Positions 1 to 5,593 of a DNA stretch of 7,361 nt are shown here, piece after piece. Source of the stretch: an uncultured Bacteroidota bacterium (GTDB taxonomy: Bacteria; Bacteroidota; Bacteroidia; NS11-12g; UBA955); NCBI GenBank assembly GCA_903879775.1, contig CAIRMY010000071.1:1-7361 (forward strand). Direction: 5' to 3'. Numbering within the stretch: position 1 is the stretch's first letter; every line of letters starts with the position of its first letter. A model generated the notes under the pieces. The model was given only the letters and a program-made list of their open reading frames with translations, was not told the DNA's origin and made no database searches. The translations under genes were made by a program, and so were the position numbers.

Positions 1-1
1 A

Positions 2-58
2 AAAATTCTCAAGAAAGAAAAAGTTGAACGATTAATCAATCTAGTGAAAAATGGCTAA
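2..58 (+). CDS. Probable 3' end of an unidentified upstream gene (partial)
   Basis: One plus-strand frame is open from the left edge of the window to a TAA at 56-58 and would encode the tail KILKKEKVERLINLVKNG. This is a lysine-rich amphipathic stretch typical of a C-terminal helix. The other two plus-strand frames close earlier, at TGA 25-27 and TAA 40-42. If real, the gene overlaps smpB by 8 bases (ATGGCTAA), a common arrangement in tightly packed operons that could couple their translation. Eighteen codons are too few to identify a family, and an open stretch this short can occur by chance. I cannot name a function. Confidence 0.4.
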   Translation, partial: KILKKEKVERLINLVKNG

Positions 59-503
59 AGGTGTTAAGAAAATTGAAATTTTAAACAAGCGTGCTGGTTT
101 TAATTTTCATATTGAAGATAAATACGAAGCCGGAATTCAATTGGTTGGAACAGAGGTGAAATCTATCAGGAACAATTCTGTAAACATGGGTGATGCTTAT
201 TGCTCAATGTATGACGGAGAATTGTTTCTCAAGAATATGCATATTTCTGAATTCAGTTTTGCGAGCTACAATAGTCACGTGCCCATGCGCGATCGAAAAT
301 TGTTGTTAAACAAAAAAGAATTGCGAAAAATTGAAATGAAAATCAAATCAAAAGGCTACACGGTTTTCCCGATTCGTTTGTATGAAAGCGACAGGGGATT
401 GTTTAAAATTGAAATTGGTTTGGGTCAGGGTAAGAAAACCTTCGACAAACGCGATGATTTGAAGGCAAAAGATATTGCCAGAGACATTCAGCGATACAAA
501 TAA
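51..503 (+). CDS. smpB: SsrA (tmRNA)-binding protein SmpB
   Basis: SmpB binds the tRNA-like domain of tmRNA and brings it to ribosomes stalled on mRNAs lacking a stop codon, so that the nascent chain is tagged and released (trans-translation, cytoplasm). The 150-residue product covers the whole family, from NKRAGFNFHI (12-21) through the OB-fold signature YEAGIQLVGTEVKSIR (25-40), ELFLKNMHI (57-65) and RDRKLLLNKKE (80-90) to GLGQGKKTFDKR (123-134). The tail after DKR is basic and only 16 residues long, slightly shorter than in E. coli SmpB (about 160 residues). This tail normally folds into the mRNA channel. The ATG at 51 gives the expected N-terminus. No Shine-Dalgarno sequence precedes it, as is usual in Bacteroidetes. 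The gene may be coupled to an upstream gene whose stop codon lies inside its first codons. It converges on the secreted hydrolase gene with 3 bases between the stop codons. The tmRNA gene itself is not in the window. Confidence 0.97.
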   Translation: MAKGVKKIEILNKRAGFNFHIEDKYEAGIQLVGTEVKSIRNNSVNMGDAYCSMYDGELFLKNMHISEFSFASYNSHVPMRDRKLLLNKKELRKIEMKIKSKGYTVFPIRLYESDRGLFKIEIGLGQGKKTFDKRDDLKAKDIARDIQRYK

Positions 504-518
504 TGGTTAGATAACCAT
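503..518. terminator. Small palindrome over the convergent stop codons (possible weak bidirectional terminator)
   Basis: ATGGTT (503-508), loop AGAT, AACCAT (513-518) forms a perfect 6-bp hairpin. Its first base is the last base of the smpB stop codon, and it includes the complete stop codon of the minus-strand hydrolase gene (507-509). In the minus direction it is followed by the moderately U-rich TTATTTGTA. In the plus direction there is no clear U-tract. The position between two convergent genes fits a shared transcription end, but the stem is short and not GC-rich, so chance is a real alternative. Confidence 0.25.
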
Positions 519-1814
519 GATTCTTAAATGAAGTTGATTGTTTACAATTACAAAGTAAATTCCAGGTTTTAAATACGATACATTCAACTGCGTTTTCGTT
601 TCTGTTGTATTTAAATTGGTCGTTTGTATCAATTTTGAAAACTGATCTAAAATTTGAATGCTCTGAATTTTTTGTCCATAATCAATTGTAAAGTGTTTCA
701 AATCAGAAAGAATCACCGTATTCAAAACTTTTGCTTTTTGAATGGTTTTTGTATTTAATTCAGTAAAAACTAAAATTGAAGAATCAAGTCCACAAGCGTT
801 TCTTACTTTCAAGGTGATTTTAGCATTTTTAGGCAGCGTAATCGAATCGATTCGTGTGTTTGATACGAGATGTTTATAGCTTTTATTATCGTTTAAATAC
901 CAAGTGTAATCTGCCCTTGGGTCAATTATTTTTGCTTGAGCCCAAAGTCGTAAAGTATCACCAATACTTTTGGTTGAATATTCAAATTTAACAGGAACTT
1001 TACACGTGTCGTGGTTCCAAACATCTAAACTATCGAATAGTATCCTCTGTGAATTCCGGGCAATAATTTCATGGTTTTCAGATGTTAATGTTCCAGTGAA
1101 GCAATTTGCGCCAATCTTTTTTTGAAAGATCGTTTGGTAGATAGATATCGCTGCCAAATGCGTTCCTTCGAACGATGGATGGCTTCCATCGCCTTGGTAT
1201 AGATTCATCTGAGAAGAATCTCGAATCGCTTTCCAAACTGAGTTCACAGGTGCTACCCAAGCGTAATTGTCAACACCCATTTGTATATATCTGTCGTGGA
1301 GCAATTGATTCATCCCCTTAAAACTGCAAACGGGTGGCCAATTTACACAGTTTTGAGCATCTCCATTTTGTCGTCCCCATGTTGAATAAAACACGATTTT
1401 AGCAAATGGATTGTTTGCTCTCACACTGTCTACCAATGTTTTTGCATATGGGTAACAATCGCTTTCTACCTGACTTAATGGAAAGGATGGAAGTTGACTT
1501 TGTTCTTGTAAAACAACAACATCGTAATTTTTTTGTTGAAAAAGATTTGTGACTTGTGGGTCTGTTGAATGTCCATAAAATGTTCTTCCTCCAGGAGTGT
1601 ATCCAATTGCTTCGAATGTATCACCTTGACTTTCGCCAATAAGTCGCACCCAATTTGGCAAATCATTCACTGCCGTATAACTATTTCCAATGAATAAAAT
1701 TGATTTTATTTTTGCATTCTGCGCAAATAATTGACCGCCTGTGAATAAAACATTTGCAATAATCGCCAAGGTAAATAGGCTAGTTTTGATTAAATTGTAT
1801 TTGAAGTTTTTCAT
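507..1814 (-). CDS. Secreted SGNH/GDSL-type hydrolase (DUF4886-like) with C-terminal T9SS sorting domain
   Basis: The 435-residue protein is predicted to be exported. Residues 1-31 form a signal peptide: basic MKNFKYNLIK, a hydrophobic core, and probable cleavage after LFA (31) before QNAK. Residues 38-265 resemble SGNH hydrolases of the DUF4886 kind. The nucleophile block is FIGNSYT, with Ser45 in GNS instead of the classical GDS. A Gly-Gly block follows (GYTPGGRT, 71-78), then VVVLQEQS (99-106), and finally DGSHPS with Asp209 and His212 as the expected DxxH pair. A beta-rich segment follows (about 275-350). The last 70 or so residues (IQSIQILDQFSKLIQTT...LKPGIYFVIV) match the pattern of type A T9SS sorting domains, which direct passage through the outer membrane and are then removed. 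Six cysteines (120, 156, 163, 238, 271, 341) would suit disulfides in a secreted protein. Such enzymes are usually esterases or deacetylases on carbohydrates or lipids; the substrate here is unknown. The gene starts 3 bases after menD and is probably cotranscribed with it. Confidence 0.82.
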   Translation of the reverse strand: MKNFKYNLIKTSLFTLAIIANVLFTGGQLFAQNAKIKSILFIGNSYTAVNDLPNWVRLIGESQGDTFEAIGYTPGGRTFYGHSTDPQVTNLFQQKNYDVVVLQEQSQLPSFPLSQVESDCYPYAKTLVDSVRANNPFAKIVFYSTWGRQNGDAQNCVNWPPVCSFKGMNQLLHDRYIQMGVDNYAWVAPVNSVWKAIRDSSQMNLYQGDGSHPSFEGTHLAAISIYQTIFQKKIGANCFTGTLTSENHEIIARNSQRILFDSLDVWNHDTCKVPVKFEYSTKSIGDTLRLWAQAKIIDPRADYTWYLNDNKSYKHLVSNTRIDSITLPKNAKITLKVRNACGLDSSILVFTELNTKTIQKAKVLNTVILSDLKHFTIDYGQKIQSIQILDQFSKLIQTTNLNTTETKTQLNVSYLKPGIYFVIVNNQLHLRIMVI

Positions 1815-1817
1815 GAC

Positions 1818-3401
1818 TTATTTGGATATGAATTCAATACATTGAACGTTTGAATTGATGATTTCTTTTAATTTATCTGCCGATAATGGTTGATTCAAAG
1901 CAATATGCGATAACTGAAAGAATTTACACAAATCGGCAAATTGATATGATTGGGGTGTTTCGATAAATGGTTTTAATTTTGGTTCCACTGATGGACCATT
2001 GATCCAATTGAAAATCTGTCCACCACCATTATTGATAATTATGATTTTTAAATTTTGAGGGAAGTGATTCGTCCACATGCCGTTAGAATCATATAAAAAT
2101 GAAATATCTCCCAAAATGCAAATATTCTGTTTGTTGGGATTGGCAAGTGCAAAGCCAACAGCGGTGCTTAAACTTCCATCGATGCCACTGGTGCCTCTAT
2201 TACAAAAGATTTGCGACATCGATTGACCCACCCAAGAAGCATAGCGAATGCTCATTGAATTTCCAAAATGAAGCACAGGAGGTTCACCAGGTAGGGTCAT
2301 CATTGTTTGAACCAATTCAAATTCAGCTAAATAATGTCCTGTTAATTTTTGCAAATTGGCTTTGTCACCAAACTTTCTCCATTGATCCAAAAAATTTAAA
2401 TTTTCTTGACTGTGCAAATACAATGCTGTTAGGAAATCGGCATCGTGGTGATTTAACACCATTGGTTTTGTTTGAAATGGGTCGCCAACAGCTCCAGCAT
2501 CGCAAACATGAATGTGTTTTGGCTTATATTTTCTTAGAATCGTCTTTAGAGGCTTACTAATTGTTGCCATACCCACCGTAACAATGATTTCTGGGATTAA
2601 TGTTTCCTCAAAATCATTTGAACTTAAGGCAAGATCCCAATTTTCAATACCATATTCGATTTGGTGGCTACAAATATCGGTGAGTACCGGGATTTTATGC
2701 TGCAGCAATGAAAGTGATTCTGATAATGATTGAGAAGGATCGTGTTGACCAACGATGACCAAAATTTTAGAGAAACTTTCAGGAATTGTTTCAAGGATAA
2801 GTTCCGCCTTAACAGGTTCTGGGGTTTTGTGTTTAAATACAAACGGCTTTGAAGGAGGGGTATTGAAGAAAGGTTTATTTAACCCGTCATAAATTGGATC
2901 TTCAAGAGATAGATTGATATGGACAGGTCCATTGATTGGGAATAGTGATGTTTCAACTGCCGAATAAATGGTGTTTTGGAGGGATATTTGATCGATTGAA
3001 TGTCCCTCAATGGCAAAAAAATCTAAGCAATGCGGCTCAAATAAATGTTCTTGATGAATGGTTTGCCCATCCCATTGGTCGATTAAATCTGAGGGTCTAT
3101 CTGCGGTTATGACAATCAGCGGAGTTCTTTGATAATAAGCTTCGCAAACGGCTGGATATAAATTAATTGCAGCTGTTCCAGATGTGCAAATGACACCGGC
3201 GGGATATTGATTGGAAAGTGACATTCCAAGGGCCGCAAATGCGGCTGCACGTTCATCGGGAAAACTATGCAGGGTAAATTGTCCGTGACGCAAGAAACTC
3301 GCAACAATAGGAGCGTTTCTAGAACCAGGACTTACAGCCCAATGAGTGATACCAGCTTCAAAGAATAGGGTTGCAATAAAATCTAAATTTTCTCGAAGCA
3401 T
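1818..3401 (-). CDS. menD: 2-succinyl-5-enolpyruvyl-6-hydroxy-3-cyclohexene-1-carboxylate synthase MenD
   Basis: MenD is a thiamine-diphosphate (ThDP) enzyme that joins isochorismate to the succinic semialdehyde unit derived from 2-oxoglutarate, giving SEPHCHC. This is the first committed step of menaquinone synthesis by the o-succinylbenzoate route (cytoplasm). At 527 residues it is close to the family length (E. coli about 556). The N-terminal domain shows SPGSRNAP (24-31), DERAAAFAALG (49-59) with Glu50 as the catalytic ThDP-activating glutamate, CTSGTAAINLYPAV (72-85) and ITADRPSDL (98-106). The C-terminal cofactor domain shows NRGTSGIDGS (401-410), the metal/ThDP motif GDISFLYDSNG (431-441) and NNGGGQIF (457-464). 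No gaps or lost key residues are seen. It lies 12 bases after the MBL-fold hydrolase gene and 3 bases before the secreted hydrolase gene, so the three are probably one transcript. No other men gene is in the window, so the rest of the pathway must be encoded elsewhere. Confidence 0.97.
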   Translation of the reverse strand: MLRENLDFIATLFFEAGITHWAVSPGSRNAPIVASFLRHGQFTLHSFPDERAAAFAALGMSLSNQYPAGVICTSGTAAINLYPAVCEAYYQRTPLIVITADRPSDLIDQWDGQTIHQEHLFEPHCLDFFAIEGHSIDQISLQNTIYSAVETSLFPINGPVHINLSLEDPIYDGLNKPFFNTPPSKPFVFKHKTPEPVKAELILETIPESFSKILVIVGQHDPSQSLSESLSLLQHKIPVLTDICSHQIEYGIENWDLALSSNDFEETLIPEIIVTVGMATISKPLKTILRKYKPKHIHVCDAGAVGDPFQTKPMVLNHHDADFLTALYLHSQENLNFLDQWRKFGDKANLQKLTGHYLAEFELVQTMMTLPGEPPVLHFGNSMSIRYASWVGQSMSQIFCNRGTSGIDGSLSTAVGFALANPNKQNICILGDISFLYDSNGMWTNHFPQNLKIIIINNGGGQIFNWINGPSVEPKLKPFIETPQSYQFADLCKFFQLSHIALNQPLSADKLKEIINSNVQCIEFISK

Positions 3402-3413
3402 GGGTAATTTTAG

Positions 3414-4052
3414 TTATTGAAAAAATGGATTGTGCAGTTTTTCCGATTCAACAGTGGTCTCATTTCCATGTCCTGAATAAAGCACATAATCATCAGGCAA
3501 ACTAAAAATTTCAGTTTTGATTTTATCTAAAAGTAGTTCATGATTTCCGCCTGGTAAGTCGGTTCTGCCAATACTTCCTTGAAAAACGGTATCTCCAACA
3601 ACTGCAAAATGATTTTTGTGGTTTACGAAAATAACATGACCAGGAGCATGCCCAGGAACGAAACGAACTTCAAATTTGTCATTTCCTACAGAAATAATAT
3701 CTTGATGGTTTAAATGGTGATCTGGTAGGGGTGATGGTGTATAGTTGAGGTTCCAAAGTGCAGCCATGGTTTCACTTCTATCAATCATAATGATATCTTC
3801 ACGATGAAGATAATAAGGGATATTGTATTCTTGCTTTACCCACCAATTTCCGAAAATATGGTCAATATGAGCATGAGTGCCAATGAGAAATTTTGGTTTA
3901 AGGTTTAGTTTTTCAATAAATGATTTTACTTGAGAATGATCATTAGAATCATAATTGCCTGCATCAATAATTACGCATTCAAGGGTGTCTTCACACCAAG
4001 CAATGTATGTGTTTTCTTGAAGCGGATTGAAGGTGAAACGGTGTAGTTTCAT
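3414..4052 (-). CDS. Metallo-beta-lactamase-fold hydrolase, glyoxalase II-like (YcbL-type)
   Basis: The 212-residue single-domain protein has the complete metal-binding set of the MBL fold: THAHIDH (59-65: His60, His62, Asp64, His65), GHAPGH with His135, GDTVF with Asp154 and SGHGNET with His195. The segment GSIGRTDLPGGN (159-170) and the short length, without the C-terminal helical domain of classical glyoxalase II, resemble the YcbL-type (type III) glyoxalase II-like group. These are cytoplasmic binuclear metal enzymes acting on thioesters such as S-lactoylglutathione, but many members have unknown substrates. No signal peptide is seen. It is the first gene of a presumed operon with menD (12-base gap). 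A TAnnTTTG promoter motif lies just before its ATG, and the terminator of the upstream unit lies about 65 bases away. Family assignment is firm; the substrate is not known. Confidence 0.9.
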   Translation of the reverse strand: MKLHRFTFNPLQENTYIAWCEDTLECVIIDAGNYDSNDHSQVKSFIEKLNLKPKFLIGTHAHIDHIFGNWWVKQEYNIPYYLHREDIIMIDRSETMAALWNLNYTPSPLPDHHLNHQDIISVGNDKFEVRFVPGHAPGHVIFVNHKNHFAVVGDTVFQGSIGRTDLPGGNHELLLDKIKTEIFSLPDDYVLYSGHGNETTVESEKLHNPFFQ

Positions 4053-4059
4053 ATAAGTA

Positions 4060-4067
4060 CAAAGGTA
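4060..4067 (-). promoter_or_regulatory. Bacteroidetes-type promoter -7 element (TACCTTTG) before the MBL-menD-SGNH operon
   Basis: Read on the minus strand the bases are TACCTTTG, an exact match to the Bacteroidetes -7 consensus TAnnTTTG. Only 7 bases (TACTTAT) separate it from the ATG at 4052, so transcription would begin at or very near the start codon and give an almost leaderless mRNA. About 20 bases further upstream, where a TTTG -33 box would be expected, I see no match. The site lies in the only sizeable intergenic gap of the region, just downstream of the lpdA terminator, which is where a promoter for this operon is needed. Confidence 0.6.
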
Positions 4068-4116
4068 ATGAAATAGAATTATAAGTTTGTATTTAGAGGG
4101 ATAAAATAGGTTAATG

Positions 4117-4148
4117 GCAAAAATAAAAGCCCCTTAAAAAGGGGCTTT
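4117..4148 (-). terminator. Rho-independent terminator of the typA-lpdA unit
   Basis: A perfect 10-bp inverted repeat, AAAGCCCCTT (4126-4135) and AAGGGGCTTT (4139-4148), with a 3-base loop, has a GC-rich middle. On the minus strand it is followed by the T-rich tract TTTTATTTTTG. It starts about 24 bases after the lpdA stop codon. It ends transcription coming from lpdA and insulates the following operon. Confidence 0.92.
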
Positions 4149-4171
4149 CGTTATTTAAGATATTGTTTAGA

Positions 4172-5560
4172 TTATAAATGGATGCATTCGTCGTAAGCTT
4201 GCGCCACGGCTTCCATTACAGCTTCACTCATTGTTGGATGTGGATGGATAGACTTTAAGATTTCATGACCAGTGGTTTCAAGATTTCTTGCAACTACCGC
4301 TTCAATAATGAAATCGGTTACACCTTCACCAACCATGTGGCAACCTAGCCATTCTCCGTATTTTTTATCGAAGATTACTTTAACAAAGCCATCTTTAGCG
4401 CCACTAGCAGCAGCCTTTCCACTTGCGCTGAAAGGAAACTTACCTACGCGAATTTCGTAGCCTTTTTCTTTAGCTTGAGCTTCAGTTAAACCTACACTTG
4501 CCACTTCTGGATGAGTATAAGTACAACCTGGGATATTTCCATAGTTCAAAGCTTCAGGGTGATGTCCTGCAATTGCTTCAACGCAAATGATACCTTCAGC
4601 ACTTGCAACGTGTGCCAATGCTGGACCAGGTACGATGTCACCGATTGCATAAACACCAGGTGCTGAAGTTTGATAGAATTCATCAACAACAACTTTACCT
4701 TTATCGGTTTTGATACCCATTTCTTCAAGACCAAGGTTTTCAAGATTTGTTTGAACTCCTGCGGCACTTAAAACGATATCACATTCGAGTTTTTCTTCGC
4801 CATTTTTTGTTTTCACTGTTACAGTACAACGATCGCCAACTACATCAACTTTTTCAACACTACTTTCGGTCATTACAGTAATGCCTTTTTTCTTGTAGAT
4901 TGTAGCCATTGATTTAGAAACGTCTTCATCTTCGATTGGTAGAATGCGGTTCATGAATTCAACGATGGTTACTTTTGTACCAATTGTATTGTAGAAATAT
5001 GCGAACTCCATACCAATAGCACCAGAACCAATGATAACCATTTCTTTAGGTTGTTTTGGCAATACCATTGCTTCGCGGTACCCAATTACGTGAGTTCCGT
5101 CCATTTTTACGTTAGGCAGTTCACGTGAACGTGTACCAGTAGCCAAAATAATATGGTCAGCTTCAACGATAGAACTTGCTCCAGCAGCATCGGTCACAGA
5201 AATTTTACCTTTGCCCGCTAATTTTGCAGTTCCTTTGAGAACTTCAATTTTGTTTTTCTTCATTAAGAAGGCAATTCCTTTGCTCATTCCATCGGCAACA
5301 CCTCGGCTACGTTTGATCATGCCATCGAAGTCAGATTTGAAATCACCAACGGTAATTCCATAATCAGCTGCATGGTTAATATAATCAAAAACTTGGGCAC
5401 TTTTTATAAGTGCTTTGGTTGGAATACAACCCCAGTTTAAACAAACACCGCCCAAGTCGGCTTTTTCGATGATGGCAACTTTTTTGCCTAACTGAGAAGC
5501 GCGGATGGCAGCTACGTAACCACCAGGTCCACTTCCGATGACAGCTATATCAAATTTCAT
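4172..5560 (-). CDS. lpdA: Dihydrolipoyl dehydrogenase (E3 subunit of 2-oxoacid dehydrogenase complexes)
   Basis: This FAD-dependent enzyme reoxidises the dihydrolipoyl groups of pyruvate, 2-oxoglutarate or branched-chain dehydrogenase complexes, and of the glycine cleavage system, passing electrons to NAD+ (cytoplasm). The 462-residue length is typical. The FAD-binding Rossmann motif is GSGPGGYVAAIRA (9-21). The redox disulfide lies in GGVCLNWGCIPTKAL (37-51; Cys40 and Cys45). The NAD-binding motif is GSGAIGMEFA (178-187). The second FAD motif is YAIGDI (304-309; Asp308). The dimerisation domain carries HPHPTMSE (439-446) with the catalytic His441 and Glu446 pair, spaced as in the E. coli enzyme. 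All key residues are present, so it should be active. It follows typA after 33 bases and ends at a strong terminator. No E1, E2 or lipoylation gene is nearby, so its partner complex cannot be told from context; it may serve several. Confidence 0.97.
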   Translation of the reverse strand: MKFDIAVIGSGPGGYVAAIRASQLGKKVAIIEKADLGGVCLNWGCIPTKALIKSAQVFDYINHAADYGITVGDFKSDFDGMIKRSRGVADGMSKGIAFLMKKNKIEVLKGTAKLAGKGKISVTDAAGASSIVEADHIILATGTRSRELPNVKMDGTHVIGYREAMVLPKQPKEMVIIGSGAIGMEFAYFYNTIGTKVTIVEFMNRILPIEDEDVSKSMATIYKKKGITVMTESSVEKVDVVGDRCTVTVKTKNGEEKLECDIVLSAAGVQTNLENLGLEEMGIKTDKGKVVVDEFYQTSAPGVYAIGDIVPGPALAHVASAEGIICVEAIAGHHPEALNYGNIPGCTYTHPEVASVGLTEAQAKEKGYEIRVGKFPFSASGKAAASGAKDGFVKVIFDKKYGEWLGCHMVGEGVTDFIIEAVVARNLETTGHEILKSIHPHPTMSEAVMEAVAQAYDECIHL

Positions 5561-5577
5561 GGTTATTTATGTTTTTG

Positions 5578-5585
5578 CGAATATA
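5578..5585 (-). promoter_or_regulatory. Possible weak -7 element before lpdA (TATATTCG)
   Basis: On the minus strand TATATTCG matches the Bacteroidetes TAnnTTTG consensus except for one base. It ends 17 bases before the lpdA ATG, inside the 33-base gap after typA, which has no terminator hairpin. No TTTG -33 box is seen at the right distance. It may give lpdA its own start in addition to read-through from typA, but a one-mismatch hit in AT-rich DNA is weak evidence. Confidence 0.25.
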
Positions 5586-5593
5586 AGTTATTT

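Noticed and set aside
1078..1666. Short minus-strand frames of 60-63 codons inside the secreted hydrolase gene, which might suggest a frameshifted or split gene.
   Set aside because: The main frame is uninterrupted from signal peptide to C-terminal domain and carries all motifs, so the short frames are out-of-frame shadows.
2099..2560. A 153-codon plus-strand open frame inside menD.
   Set aside because: It lies wholly antisense to a menD with intact motifs, has no recognisable domain, and its cysteine- and histidine-rich composition looks like an antisense artefact.
507..4052. The two hydrolases flanking menD as replacements for the MenH-type enzyme, making a new quinone-synthesis cluster.
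   Set aside because: MenH is an alpha/beta-hydrolase-fold cytoplasmic enzyme. The SGNH protein carries a signal peptide and looks exported, and the MBL protein has a different chemistry. Proximity alone does not support such a system.
4053..4116. A possible small RNA or riboswitch between the lpdA terminator and the MBL-fold gene.
   Set aside because: The stretch is about 64 AT-rich bases with no clear stem structure. The promoter motif lies next to the start codon, leaving no transcribed leader to hold a riboswitch.
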